Assembly: GCA_031551965.1 (NCBI GenBank)
Contig: JAVBMW010000023.1
Span: 52,780 to 116,779 of the forward strand
Direction: 5' to 3'
DNA from: CALVGQ01 sp031551965
GTDB taxonomy: Bacteria; Bacillota_I; Bacilli_A; Erysipelotrichales; Erysipelotrichaceae
DNA length: 64,000 nucleotides
The notes beneath the pieces are model-generated. The model was not told the origin of the DNA. It was given only the letters and a program-made list of their open reading frames with translations, and ran no database searches. The first letter of the stretch is position 1, and each line of letters starts with the position of its first letter. This document shows, one piece after another, positions 27,821 through 37,372 of this stretch. Position numbers and translations under genes: made by a program.

Positions 27821-29722
27821 ATGAACAAAATAAAAAAAGGAATATTGATTCTCACTAGTGCATTTGTTTTGATGCTCAATTTTGTTGTACCTGTAAAGGC
27901 AATTGAAGCCTTTACTATAAAACAACATCATGTAAGTTTGAAGGTATTCGAAGATGGGATCATTGAAGTTACGGAAACCATGAGTGTTGAGTTTGAATAT
28001 AAACGGCATGGCATTTATGTTGAAATTCCGACTCGTTATCAAATGTCATGGACAACTGATCAAGGTCAAGATGTTCATGATTATAATTTTCCCGTCACAG
28101 ATTTAAAAGTTTTATCAAAGCACGATTGGGAAAAAGAATCGTCATTTAATGGAATCATGTTGCAGATTGGTAGTGCAGATTATTATGCCAATCAAAATGA
28201 AACTTATAAATGGAGATATAAAATCCATACTAAAGATTTAGATATGGATGGATTACAGGTTTTATATCAAAATCTGATTTATCAATGGGATACAACGATC
28301 GATAATTTTTCATTTGATATCACTATGCCTAAAAATTTTGATACAAATAAAATTGAGTTTTATATTGGGCATTCGGAATCGAACGTAGACAATTTAGTTT
28401 ATACTACAAGTGGAAATACGATTAGTGGTGTATACAATGCAACGCTGAATCCAAATGAATCAATAACAGTAATGATCGGTCTTGATCAAGACTATTTTAA
28501 GTTTCCAGATTACAGTTATGTTGGGTGGTTGATTGCAGGCGCTGGAATTCTTGTAGGATTTATTATGGTCATCATATTTTTAAAACATGGTAAAGATGAA
28601 CCGCTTGTCGTTACAGTAGAGTTCAGTGCACCGGAGAGTGTTAGTAGTGCTGAAGCAGGATATATTATCGATGGAAGTATTGAAGACAGGGATTTGGTTT
28701 CATTGATATTGGATTGGGCAAGAAAAGGTTACATGAAAATCATTGAAGAAAATGACGATCTGAAATTTGATAAAGTGATGGATATTGATAGTAATGCACC
28801 TACGTATGAAAAAAGATTCTTCAATGCATTATTTAGAAATAGAGATACAGTCAGCACAATACAATTAAAAGAAAAATTTTATGAATCCGTACAAAACTGT
28901 AAAGTCGATCTTTCAAATTACATGGGCAAAAAAAGTAATCGTATCTTCTCTTATTCATCTATTGGATATCGTATACTCAGTTATGTTTTAATGTTGATTC
29001 TATGCGTTTCTTATGTGACGGTTACCTATTACTATAAGAATTTTAGTCTTTTAGGACTTGCGATTTCACTCATTCCAATCTTCTTTCTAGTGATCGCGAA
29101 TATAATATTAGCTTTACTTGAGGCAAAAGAGCTTTCATTAAAACCTGTAGCGAGAATTTCTATGTATGTTGCTTCGCTAATATTTATTATTCTTTTTGCG
29201 AGTTCAATGTTGATTTATGCAGTTACAGTAAAGCTTAATTTGATTCCAGCGATAATTGTTACAACGGTACTAGTGCTGCTGAGTTTTATTTCGAAATCGA
29301 TGATCAAACGTACAGAACGAGGACAACGATTGATGGGGCAAATCTTAGGATTAAAACAATTCATTGAATTTGCAGAAGAAGATCGTTTGAAGATGTTGGT
29401 AGAAGAAGATCCAGAAGTGTTTTATCATATTTTACCTTATGCTTATGCCTTTGGACTTACTGAAGTGTGGGCTAACCATTTTAAAAATCTAACGATTCCA
29501 GAAGTAGATTGGTATGTAAGCTCGCATCCAATGACTGGATACCACAGATGGCATCATTTAAATCGTACCCTTGCCTATACTCAACAAGCTATGGTAACTC
29601 TTCCAAAAGTGGAAGCTCGCTCTGGCGGTGGAAACTTCGGTGGAGGCGGTGGATTCAGTGGTGGATCTGGAGGAGGCTTCAGCGGTGGAGGATTTGGAGG
29701 ATCACGCGGAGGATCTTGGTAA
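27821..29722 (+). CDS. DUF2207-family membrane protein
   Basis: 633 residues. Signal peptide (first ~30 residues), an extracellular beta-rich DUF2207 domain (FTIKQHHVSLKVFEDG onward), a membrane helix near 230-255, a cytoplasmic part, two to four further helices near 385-480, and a Gly-rich tail (GGGGGFSGG-type). This is the known LemA partner arrangement. AAAGGAAAA precedes the ATG. Confidence 0.88.
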   Translation: MNKIKKGILILTSAFVLMLNFVVPVKAIEAFTIKQHHVSLKVFEDGIIEVTETMSVEFEYKRHGIYVEIPTRYQMSWTTDQGQDVHDYNFPVTDLKVLSKHDWEKESSFNGIMLQIGSADYYANQNETYKWRYKIHTKDLDMDGLQVLYQNLIYQWDTTIDNFSFDITMPKNFDTNKIEFYIGHSESNVDNLVYTTSGNTISGVYNATLNPNESITVMIGLDQDYFKFPDYSYVGWLIAGAGILVGFIMVIIFLKHGKDEPLVVTVEFSAPESVSSAEAGYIIDGSIEDRDLVSLILDWARKGYMKIIEENDDLKFDKVMDIDSNAPTYEKRFFNALFRNRDTVSTIQLKEKFYESVQNCKVDLSNYMGKKSNRIFSYSSIGYRILSYVLMLILCVSYVTVTYYYKNFSLLGLAISLIPIFFLVIANIILALLEAKELSLKPVARISMYVASLIFIILFASSMLIYAVTVKLNLIPAIIVTTVLVLLSFISKSMIKRTERGQRLMGQILGLKQFIEFAEEDRLKMLVEEDPEVFYHILPYAYAFGLTEVWANHFKNLTIPEVDWYVSSHPMTGYHRWHHLNRTLAYTQQAMVTLPKVEARSGGGNFGGGGGFSGGSGGGFSGGGFGGSRGGSW

Positions 29723-29733
29723 ATATTTAATTT

Positions 29734-29767
29734 AAGACAATAGACTAATAAGTTTATTGTCTTTTTT
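29734..29767 (+). terminator. Terminator of the lemA-DUF2207 operon
   Basis: AAGACAATA (29734-29742) pairs with TATTGTCTT (29755-29763), followed by T to 29767. Confidence 0.85.
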
Positions 29768-29773
29768 CATATT

Positions 29774-29798
29774 AAAAACCTGATCAACAAGATCAGGT
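29774..29798 (-). terminator. Terminator of nagA
   Basis: On the minus strand ACCTGATC and GATCAGGT (29791-29798 and 29778-29785) form an 8-bp stem with a 5-base loop, followed by five U; it begins at the base after the nagA stop. Confidence 0.85.
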
Positions 29799-30998
29799 CT
29801 AATCAACTTTGTATGTTTTTAAAAATTCAGGATTGAATAAATCAACATCCAGATTATGATCATAAACTTTACGACCTTCGCTATATGTATAAAGAGCTTG
29901 ATAATCATCAGAAATAATGACGAAGTCAGCATCTTTGCCAAGTTTTATACTTCCTTTAGTGTTTATATCGGCATACTTGCGAACTGGATTGTAACTACTA
30001 AAACGAATGACTTCTTCCATCGGCATATGGATTTTTTCAACAAGATTCATAATACCATATAATACTGGTTTGCTGCTTCCTGATAAACGACCACTATCAC
30101 TCAAAACAAAACCATCATCGGTAATATGAATACGAGCGCGGTCAGAATTTGGATCTTTGTTCATACCGACATAAGTACCGACAGGGGCACCTGCATACTG
30201 AACATTATCTGAAATCATAAAAATTTGATCATGACTTTTTAACTTCAACATGATTTGGATCATCGGCAAACTAATATGTAAACCATCACAAATAATTTCA
30301 CAATCAACCTCATCGCGCAATACGCATGCCCCCAAAGTACCAATATCCCGATGATGAAGACCAGTCATTACATTGCCTAAATGGGTTGCAACACTGATTC
30401 CGCGATCGATCCCAGCATTGGCTTGTGCGTAGTTTGCGTTGGTATGAAAGGCAGCCATGAATACATTTTGAGACAAAAAATAATCGATCGCATCAAAAGC
30501 GTTATCAACTTCCGGAGCGATCCCTACAAGTTTAAGCTTTCCGTTTGCCGCTTCAACCATTTGTCGAGCTATTTCTAAATCAACTTTAGGGTAACCTGTG
30601 TTTACCCCTTTTTCTCCTACACGTGAACCCCAAGGGCCTTCACTATGAATTCCCATGATTTTAGCGCCATTCTGTGGTACATCTGCCATTCTAGACAATA
30701 ACCTCATGCATGGAATACTTGTAGTTGTAGGAAATACATTCGTTACTCCATGTGAAGCTAATCCCTTTAAATAGGCTTTTACTTCTTTTTCATCTGTTTT
30801 ATCATTCAACTGATAACCAAAACCACCATGATTATGCGTATCAAAAATACCCGGTATGACTCGCTTGTTTTGCACATCCAAATCAGCTTGAATATCACTT
30901 TCTTCTGGGTAAAACGCACTAAATTTACCATCTTCAATGACTAAATAACCAGCTTTACATCCATCTTCGAAATAAATGCGGTTCGAATGTAAAATCAT
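29799..30998 (-). CDS. nagA: N-acetylglucosamine-6-phosphate deacetylase
   Basis: 399 residues. Amidohydrolase fold: FDTHNHGGFGY with the usual His-x-His, GIHSEGPW carrying the metal-binding Glu, ATHLGNVMTGLHHR and the catalytic Asp in MISDNVQYAGAP. It deacetylates GlcNAc-6-P to glucosamine-6-P. GGAGGAAAA precedes the ATG. No nagB neighbour. It would take over the GlcNAc-6-P released by MupG, encoded 7 kb downstream. Confidence 0.93.
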   Translation of the reverse strand: MILHSNRIYFEDGCKAGYLVIEDGKFSAFYPEESDIQADLDVQNKRVIPGIFDTHNHGGFGYQLNDKTDEKEVKAYLKGLASHGVTNVFPTTTSIPCMRLLSRMADVPQNGAKIMGIHSEGPWGSRVGEKGVNTGYPKVDLEIARQMVEAANGKLKLVGIAPEVDNAFDAIDYFLSQNVFMAAFHTNANYAQANAGIDRGISVATHLGNVMTGLHHRDIGTLGACVLRDEVDCEIICDGLHISLPMIQIMLKLKSHDQIFMISDNVQYAGAPVGTYVGMNKDPNSDRARIHITDDGFVLSDSGRLSGSSKPVLYGIMNLVEKIHMPMEEVIRFSSYNPVRKYADINTKGSIKLGKDADFVIISDDYQALYTYSEGRKVYDHNLDVDLFNPEFLKTYKVD

Positions 30999-31220
30999 TT
31001 CATTTTCCTCCTTTGTTTTCTTTAACTTAATTATAGCTTTTTTTTATCAGGAAGATATAACTAAATTACAGACACCTAATTTCGTTTTTATGAAAAAATG
31101 ATAAATGTAAATCCATTTAAAAATCGCAAGATAGAAGTATTTTTATAATACCTATCATTAAATATTCATAATTGTTATAATATGGTTACAAATAAAACTC
31201 AAAATTTGTGGAGGCTCACC

Positions 31221-31790
31221 ATGGAGAAATATATAAAAAGGAAAAAAAATATGGTGTTTCAAAGTGTTGATTCACTTCAACAAGTAGTGAATATTGTAAA
31301 TGAAGTATCATTTGCTGTAGGAGATAAAACTAAAACAATTAAAGAAAGTGCTATTCCTGAAGTTCTTTTTGGTGTGATGGGAGCTGGAACAGGAGGAGTG
31401 ATATCTTTTACGGCACTGTACGGACTAGGTACAACTGTGGGGCTTTCTGCTCCAGGAATAACTTCTGGATTAGCAGCAGCAGGAAGTTTAGTTTCTGGTG
31501 CGGTTGGATTGTCAAGCATGGTATCGGGAATATTCGTACTAACACTACCTATCACTTTATTGTCGGCTGGTGGAGTGTGGACTGCTTCTCATTTGAAAAA
31601 TAAACAACTGCGACAAGAAAAAGAAAGATTATATAAAGAAGCACTTTTAAAACATGAAGCGGTAATTAAAGCATTAAAGGAGGAAACAGCTGCGACGCAA
31701 GAACGTCTTGATTATTTACAAAGTCTTAATATCCTTCTTCAACAAGCAGTTAAAGATTTGAGTAGGGATTTAGGTTTTAATAATGACTAA
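31221..31790 (+). CDS. Gly-rich membrane protein, first gene of an unrecognised pair
   Basis: 189 residues from ATG 31221 (GGAGG 8 bases upstream; the longer frame from 31182 has no site). N-terminal soluble segment, then two Gly/Ala-rich hydrophobic stretches (about 50-75 and 85-125; VLFGVMGAGTGGVISF, GLAAAGSLVSGAVGL) resembling glycine-zipper pore helices, then a charged C-terminal coiled coil. I know similar hypothetical proteins next to homologues of the next gene, but no function. The two genes overlap by 8 bases. TATAAT at about 31165-31170 is a likely -10 box. Confidence 0.7.
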   Translation: MEKYIKRKKNMVFQSVDSLQQVVNIVNEVSFAVGDKTKTIKESAIPEVLFGVMGAGTGGVISFTALYGLGTTVGLSAPGITSGLAAAGSLVSGAVGLSSMVSGIFVLTLPITLLSAGGVWTASHLKNKQLRQEKERLYKEALLKHEAVIKALKEETAATQERLDYLQSLNILLQQAVKDLSRDLGFNND

Positions 31791-33138
31791 GCATAAATAT
31801 TCTAAAAAAGAGTTGCAATTTAATAATGTATTAAAATATCAATCAAAAGAACTATCTGAGATAGAGTTCTCAAATTTAATAAAAATGGAAGAATCGATAA
31901 ATGAAAGCGAAAAACTAATACATAGTCTTGGCTATGATATAAAACAAAAAAATATAATAAAAAGCAATGCTGACATTGAAAAACAAATTATTATACCTGA
32001 ATGGATGCAACTTTGTGCTGAAGCAGAAGGGATTGTTGGAACAGAAAATAAATTAGAAGAAATTTTTACTGAGGATGAATTAAAGAATAATGAATTATTT
32101 GTACAAAAATTATATGATGAATACAAAAATCTATATAAGCTAGATGTCTACGATATGACCATTAGCGTGTCAGCAGGTTTATTGGGTGCAGCCATAGATA
32201 TTTTGCTTATTGGAATTCCTGAAAAAAGCTCAAATGGAATTAGAGCAAAAACACTTTCAAATTATATTAGAGATAAGTTTGATGAAAGATTTCCGACGGA
32301 AGAAATGGAAAAATTAGCCTTCTCAAAAATAAGCAAGGTTCCATATGATGCTCAAGATAATAGGCATACGAATGAATATGTTGAAGGATTGTCTACATAT
32401 TATCATAGACTAATTTCATTAGGGCATGATCCATTGATTGGATTTATTGTTGGAATTTTTGATATTTTAACTGGACGGATGACTACACTTGATAAAAAAG
32501 GAAATTTTACATCACAAGTAATGCAAAATTATAGCGACAGAAAAGAAAGTGATATTTTTACTGCAATAGCAAAGCAAGTCATACATTTGAAATCAGATAT
32601 CACAACTTCAATGGGTTTGCCAGCTCCAATGATGGGATTGTTTAATTTACTACAATTTGGAAGTATTGGTGAAGAAGAGCAAACAATTGCTGAAATCGTT
32701 CAAAGTATGTACTATGAAGGTTATGATTTTATAAATTTTTGTGCTTTATCAATTCCTGTAATGGTTGTTGAGGTCACAACAATATTAGGCTATGCGATTA
32801 AATGTAAAAAGGAAGGTCGAGATATTAAAAATATCATATCTTCAATGCTAAAGAATGATTCTAAATCAAAATTAATAACAATGTTATTTATAAGTCATTC
32901 TGCTTCTGTAGCTATCAATGCTGGGAAAATTTGCTTTACAAAAAATCCTATGGCGATAAATTATCCTCAATGGTTTGCATTTGGAAAGTATTCATACAAA
33001 CAATTAAAATATGTTATATTCGAAAATGCTGATGCAAGAAATAGTTATGTTTCTGGAAGGATAAATCAAGAATTAAAAGATGTGTATAATAATATTAATT
33101 TAACTTATGAAGAGTATGCTGGGAAAAATACGATTTAA
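31783..33138 (+). CDS. Large protein with membrane-like segments, second gene of the pair
   Basis: 451 residues. Acidic N-terminal 120 residues, then SAGLLGAAIDILLIGIP and later LGHDPLIGFIVGIFDILTG, the two most conserved-looking stretches, with a further hydrophobic block near 315-340. No nucleotide-binding or nuclease motif is visible. The overlap with the upstream gene means strict co-translation. Conserved hypothetical pair; a pore or toxin-like role is possible but only a guess. Confidence 0.65.
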   Translation: MTKHKYSKKELQFNNVLKYQSKELSEIEFSNLIKMEESINESEKLIHSLGYDIKQKNIIKSNADIEKQIIIPEWMQLCAEAEGIVGTENKLEEIFTEDELKNNELFVQKLYDEYKNLYKLDVYDMTISVSAGLLGAAIDILLIGIPEKSSNGIRAKTLSNYIRDKFDERFPTEEMEKLAFSKISKVPYDAQDNRHTNEYVEGLSTYYHRLISLGHDPLIGFIVGIFDILTGRMTTLDKKGNFTSQVMQNYSDRKESDIFTAIAKQVIHLKSDITTSMGLPAPMMGLFNLLQFGSIGEEEQTIAEIVQSMYYEGYDFINFCALSIPVMVVEVTTILGYAIKCKKEGRDIKNIISSMLKNDSKSKLITMLFISHSASVAINAGKICFTKNPMAINYPQWFAFGKYSYKQLKYVIFENADARNSYVSGRINQELKDVYNNINLTYEEYAGKNTI

Positions 33139-33155
33139 GCTGTTAAAAAATAAGT

Positions 33156-33184
33156 TTGAAATTTTATTTGCGTTATGTTATAGT
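33156..33184 (+). promoter_or_regulatory. Sigma-A promoter of the CNNM/CorC gene
   Basis: TTGAAA (33156-33161), 17-base spacer, TATAGT (33179-33184), 24 bases before the ATG. Confidence 0.65.
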
Positions 33185-33208
33185 ATGCGTATTTTATAGG
33201 AGGTCTCT

Positions 33209-34513
33209 ATGGACTCGGACAGTATTCCCCAGTTACTTTTACTTTTTAGTTTAATACTCGTTAATGCTTTTTTTGCGGCGGCAGAAATGGCAGTGGTTTC
33301 AGTAAACAAAAACAAAATGAAACTTTTAGCGGATGAGGGAAATAAAAACGCAAAGCTTATAATTCATTTGATGAATGATTCAACTCGCTTTTTATCGACG
33401 ATTCAAGTCGCTATTACTTTTGCGGGATTCTTTTCTAGTGCCAGTGCTGCCACTGGTATATCCAAAAAACTTGGTGAAATTTTGGTGAGTCAGAACATTC
33501 CAGGTGGTGAAACAATCGCTATGGTGGGTGTAACTTTATTTTTATCGTTTATTACATTGGTATTTGGTGAGTTAGTACCAAAAAGAGTTGCGCTTCAAAC
33601 TGCAGAAAAATTCAGTTTGTTTTGTGTAAAACCAATTTATTATATTTCAATTGTTATGTCTCCATTTATTAAATTATTATCAATGTGTACAAATGGTTTT
33701 TTACATTTGATCCATATGCGTACAGATAATCTAGAAGAAGCAGTGTCTGAAGAAGAAATCAAAGCACTTATTCAAACGGGAAGTGAAACAGGAGTTTTCA
33801 ATGAAATTGAAAAGGAAATGATCAATTCGATTTTTACTTTTGATGATAAAGTAGCAATTGATGTAATGATTCCCCGCAATGATGTTTTGATGATCGATAT
33901 TGATGAGCCGATAACAGAATATTTTAATGAAATACTTGAATCAAGATATTCTCGTATTCCGATGTATGAAGAAGATGTAGACAACATTGTAGGTATATTT
34001 AAAGTAAAAGACTTTTTGATTGAATCAACTAGACGTCACACAATTGAAGATATTAATATTAAAGATTATTTAGCAAGACCACTTTTTGTACCAGAACGAA
34101 AAAACATTGATGAACTGTTCAAAGAAATGCAGGCAGATCGTGAACGTATGGCAATTTTAATCGATGAATATGGTGGTTTTACTGGAATCGTAACCCTTGA
34201 AGATTTAGTGGAAGAAATAATGGGTGATATCTATGAGGAACATGAAGTAGAAGAACCTGATTTAGTTAAAATTGATAAAAATCATTATATATTAGATGGT
34301 CAAATGGACATTGAAGACTTGAATGATGAATTGCATCTTAGTTTAGCATCAGACAATTATGATACAGTTTCTGGACTCATATTAGAACAAACAGGAAATA
34401 TACCGCTTGCAGGTGAAAAAGTAGTTGTTAAAGTGAATAATCTTGAGTTTGAAGTGTTGGAAATGGATGGCAAACGTATCAGTAAAGTAAGTTTAACTTT
34501 ACTTGGAGAATAG
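33209..34513 (+). CDS. CNNM/CorC-family protein (DUF21, CBS pair, CorC_HlyC domain)
   Basis: 434 residues. Four N-terminal helices form the DUF21 domain (residues about 5-190), the paired CBS domains run 210-335 (VMIPRNDVLMIDIDEP; TGIVTLEDLVEEIMGDI), and the CorC_HlyC domain ends the protein (LDGQMDIEDLNDEL). Such proteins export or regulate Mg2+ (or Co2+). The older label hemolysin is misleading. Co-transcribed with the small alkyltransferase-like gene 2 bases downstream. Confidence 0.92.
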   Translation: MDSDSIPQLLLLFSLILVNAFFAAAEMAVVSVNKNKMKLLADEGNKNAKLIIHLMNDSTRFLSTIQVAITFAGFFSSASAATGISKKLGEILVSQNIPGGETIAMVGVTLFLSFITLVFGELVPKRVALQTAEKFSLFCVKPIYYISIVMSPFIKLLSMCTNGFLHLIHMRTDNLEEAVSEEEIKALIQTGSETGVFNEIEKEMINSIFTFDDKVAIDVMIPRNDVLMIDIDEPITEYFNEILESRYSRIPMYEEDVDNIVGIFKVKDFLIESTRRHTIEDINIKDYLARPLFVPERKNIDELFKEMQADRERMAILIDEYGGFTGIVTLEDLVEEIMGDIYEEHEVEEPDLVKIDKNHYILDGQMDIEDLNDELHLSLASDNYDTVSGLILEQTGNIPLAGEKVVVKVNNLEFEVLEMDGKRISKVSLTLLGE

Positions 34514-34515
34514 CT

Positions 34516-34806
34516 ATGGAAGATTTTGATTCTTTAGCATTAGCGATCATCAGTGAAATTCCTTATGGGAGTGTGGCAAGCTATAGCCAAATCGCAAAAT
34601 TGATGGGTTACCCCAAACATGCAAGGCATGTAGGAAAAGCTTGCGCAAGAAGTGAGTACTATGGCAGGTTTCCATGTCACAGAGTAGTGAATGCTCAGGG
34701 AAGACTTTGCCCAGGTTGGGATGAACAACCTTATCTTTTAAAACTTGAAGGCATTGAACTTAAAGAGAACGGTTGTGTCGATTTAAAAAAATACGGATGG
34801 AAATAG
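34516..34806 (+). CDS. MGMT-family alkyltransferase-like protein
   Basis: 96 residues, only the DNA-binding domain of O6-methylguanine methyltransferase. The motif FPCHRVVN keeps the acceptor Cys, unlike Atl1 proteins that have Trp. HTH segment IPYGSVASYSQIAKLMGYP. It may repair or flag O6-alkylguanine; MGMT without the N-terminal domain is common in Bacillota. Short overlap-type spacing to the upstream gene. Confidence 0.85.
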   Translation: MEDFDSLALAIISEIPYGSVASYSQIAKLMGYPKHARHVGKACARSEYYGRFPCHRVVNAQGRLCPGWDEQPYLLKLEGIELKENGCVDLKKYGWK

Positions 34807-34910
34807 ATTATATAAGCAATGAAATACTAATGTGTTTTGTTGCTTTTTAAATTATATTTATTAATATTTTCTATAAAATGTAAAAAAATTCAAAAAATAA
34901 CAAAATAATC

Positions 34911-34939
34911 TTGAAATAAAATTTCATGCATGGTATAAA
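34911..34939 (+). promoter_or_regulatory. Promoter and probable MurR/RpiR operator of the MurNAc operon
   Basis: TTGAAA (34911-34916), 17-base spacer, TATAAA (34934-34939). A perfect 6-3-6 palindrome, TGAAAT-AAA-ATTTCA (34912-34926), covers the -35 box. A second TGAAAC...GTTTCA pair lies before the RpiR gene (36421-36452), so both are candidate binding sites for that regulator. Confidence 0.65.
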
Positions 34940-34987
34940 TAAATTAGAAAAGCGTTACATTTCTAAAACGCAAAAGGAGGATGCAAT

Positions 34988-36361
34988 ATGAGTGAAAAAT
35001 CACTAGCCCTACAAATTGTTGAAAATTTGGGTGGCGTCGAGAACATTAACGAGTTTGAAAATTGTATGACTCGTATCCGTGTTGTCGTAAAAGACGAAAA
35101 CAAGGTGAATCGCGAAGCTTTAGAAAAAATCAAGGGAGTTATGAAAGTTGTAGGAAGTCCTGTTGAACCGCAAATAGTTGTGGGCCCAGGTGTAGCAGAA
35201 TCATTGGGGAAAGAAATGAAAAATCTGCCGGGTATGAACTACAGCGAAAGGCGTGGCGAAGCAGTTATGTCAAAAAAATCTGCAACAGGCGTATTTAGCT
35301 TTTTCTCTCAAGTATTTACACCACTAATTCCGGCCTTTGCGGGTGCCGGGTTACTATTTGGTATTATGAAAGTATTAACTGTAATCTTCAATGTTGCAGG
35401 AGTTGTAATGTTTGATCCTGGAACATCACAATTTATGTTTGCATTAAATGTACTTGCGAGCACATTCTTTACGTATCTCAATATCGCAGTAGCAATACAA
35501 GCTGCTAAAGTAATGGGTGGTAATCCATATCTTGGTTTAATTGCAGGTGGTATCATTATTAATTTAGGTGCACTTGCAGGAACTCCCATGGGAATGTTTA
35601 ATCTATCATTCACAAATGGACGTGGTGGAACAATCGCTGCACTTGCTGCAGGAGCACTAATTGCGATTGTAGAAAAGAAAATCAAGGAACATACACCAAA
35701 TGCATTACGAATTCATTTACCAAGTTTATTATCAATTGTCATCGTTGGGTTAGTTACCATTTATTTAATTCAACCAGTTGCAGGAATTATTACTGATGGA
35801 ATTACTGCAGTATTCTTGTGGTTATTGGATAATGCTGGATTTATGGCGTATGCAATTATTGCGGCTTTGTTTCTTCCTCTTGTTTGTACAGGTATGCATC
35901 ATGGTCTATCACCAGTGCACCTCTCTTTTATACAAACACTTGGGTATACTCCATTGTATGCTTGTTGTTCAATGGCAGGAGGAGGGCAAGTCGGCGCTTC
36001 TTTAGCATTGTATTTAAAATATCGTGAAGAAAAACAATTACGTGAAGCAATCGTTGCAGGACTTCCAATTGGAATTTTAGGAATTGGAGAACCATTGATA
36101 TTCGGAGTAACAATGCCACTTGGAATTCCATTCATCACTGCTTGTATCGGAGCAGGATTTGGTGGAGCAGTCTTAGGATTCTTCCCGGGTCAAGGAGCTG
36201 TTACAATGAATGTATCTGGTATTTTAGGTGCATTAGTTAATACTAAACCAATGGCTTATTTATTGGCTTATGCTGTATCTATCATCGCAGGATTTATCAT
36301 TACTTATTTAGTTGGAGCAAAATCATCTGCTCTAGACTCATATAGAGAATCAGCTAGTTAA
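34988..36361 (+). CDS. murP: PTS EIIBC component, probably N-acetylmuramic acid specific
   Basis: 457 residues. The EIIB domain starts the protein; its phospho-Cys is in ENCMTRIRV. After a linker come about ten membrane segments of the glucose-family EIIC. No EIIA domain, as in MurP, which borrows EIIA-Glc. The assignment to MurNAc rests on the downstream RpiR regulator and MupG-like enzyme, which form the S. aureus-type MurNAc/MurNAc-GlcNAc operon. Sucrose or trehalose EIIBC are the alternatives by sequence alone. Confidence 0.85.
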   Translation: MSEKSLALQIVENLGGVENINEFENCMTRIRVVVKDENKVNREALEKIKGVMKVVGSPVEPQIVVGPGVAESLGKEMKNLPGMNYSERRGEAVMSKKSATGVFSFFSQVFTPLIPAFAGAGLLFGIMKVLTVIFNVAGVVMFDPGTSQFMFALNVLASTFFTYLNIAVAIQAAKVMGGNPYLGLIAGGIIINLGALAGTPMGMFNLSFTNGRGGTIAALAAGALIAIVEKKIKEHTPNALRIHLPSLLSIVIVGLVTIYLIQPVAGIITDGITAVFLWLLDNAGFMAYAIIAALFLPLVCTGMHHGLSPVHLSFIQTLGYTPLYACCSMAGGGQVGASLALYLKYREEKQLREAIVAGLPIGILGIGEPLIFGVTMPLGIPFITACIGAGFGGAVLGFFPGQGAVTMNVSGILGALVNTKPMAYLLAYAVSIIAGFIITYLVGAKSSALDSYRESAS

Positions 36362-36373
36362 TATTTTTGAAAC

Positions 36374-36411
36374 AGAAGAGCCTGTGAATCCGTATTTTAC
36401 AGGCTTCTTCC
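36374..36411 (+). terminator. Terminator-like hairpin after the EIIBC gene
   Basis: GCCTGT (36380-36385) pairs with ACAGGC (36399-36404), extended by AGAAG/CTTCT around a small bulge, then a pyrimidine-rich tail. It separates the transporter from the regulator gene, which has its own upstream region. Confidence 0.6.
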
Positions 36412-36420
36412 TCCAAAAAA

Positions 36421-36453
36421 TGAAACATTTGTATACTAGAAATAGAGTTTCAT
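36421..36453 (+). promoter_or_regulatory. Upstream region of the RpiR gene with inverted TGAAAC/GTTTCA
   Basis: TGAAAC (36421-36426) and GTTTCAT (36447-36453) flank TATACT (36432-36437), a likely -10 box. The half-sites resemble the palindrome in the transporter promoter, suggesting shared control. Confidence 0.45.
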
Positions 36454-36501
36454 GATATATTTAAGATACATGAAAATAAGTTTACTTTCTAAGGAGGCAC
36501 T

Positions 36502-37341
36502 ATGTTTCAAAAAATAAGTTTAAATTATGATAATTTATCTAAGGTTGAAAAGAAAATAGCTGACTATTACTTAAGCAATGCTCAAGACATCATACAAATG
36601 AATATTCATGAAGTATCTGAAAAATTAGGTGTTTCATCAGCTTCAATTTCAAGGTTTTCAAATGAAGTTTTAAAAATGAGTTTTGCTGAATCAAAAATAG
36701 AATTAGCTAGATCAAAACCTGAACCAAAAATGCAAAATCGTAAAGAAATTTTAGAATGGGCAACCGATTTAGAAATGGTTCCATCTAGAATAGTTACTAA
36801 TATAGAAGAAGTTTGTAATAATGTGATTAGTTTAAATGAAACAAAACAAATCCAGGCATGTATTGATTTACTTGCGAATGCTCAAAGCGTATATTTCTTT
36901 GGAGTTGGAAGCTCAGGCTTAATTGCACAAGACTTTCAACAAAAGCTTTCAAAACTTGGTATTCGTACTTTCCTAATGTTAGATAGTAACTTTGCAATGT
37001 TGAACTCAAATAACTGTGCTAAAGGTGATGTAGTAATTTCAATCAGTTACTCTGGAAAAGTTAAAAGTGTTATTGTAGCTACAGAAAATGCTAAAAAGAA
37101 TGGTAGTAAAATCATTACTTTAACATCGAACACAAAAAATCCAATTCGATCTTTAGCTGATGTTTCTGTAGTTGTACCTAATGTTGAAAATGAGTCGCGA
37201 TTATCTGCTATCTTTTCAAGATATGGAGATTTGTTTTTAGTAGATACAATTTTTATCGGACTTGCTAAAACTGTATCCAATGATCCTGAAAAAGCTGTTC
37301 AAGATTATCGTACTTTAACAAAATATATAAAAGAAGCTTAA
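36502..37341 (+). CDS. murR: RpiR-family regulator, probable MurR
   Basis: 279 residues. N-terminal HTH_6 domain (residues 1-75; SEKLGVSSASISRFSNEV) and a SIS sugar-phosphate isomerase domain (about 105-260; FFGVGSSGLIAQDFQQKL) which should bind MurNAc-6-P or a dimeric phosphosugar. AAGGAGG precedes the ATG. Lies between the PTS gene and the phosphomuramidase gene, matching the murP-murR-mupG set. Likely represses the operon until the sugar phosphate appears. Confidence 0.85.
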   Translation: MFQKISLNYDNLSKVEKKIADYYLSNAQDIIQMNIHEVSEKLGVSSASISRFSNEVLKMSFAESKIELARSKPEPKMQNRKEILEWATDLEMVPSRIVTNIEEVCNNVISLNETKQIQACIDLLANAQSVYFFGVGSSGLIAQDFQQKLSKLGIRTFLMLDSNFAMLNSNNCAKGDVVISISYSGKVKSVIVATENAKKNGSKIITLTSNTKNPIRSLADVSVVVPNVENESRLSAIFSRYGDLFLVDTIFIGLAKTVSNDPEKAVQDYRTLTKYIKEA

Positions 37342-37372
37342 TATACAAACGATATGATAGGTGGTGTAATAT

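Noticed and set aside
34940..34987. Catabolite-repression (cre) site before the EIIBC gene
   Set aside because: AAGCGTTACA matches only half of the cre consensus on either strand.
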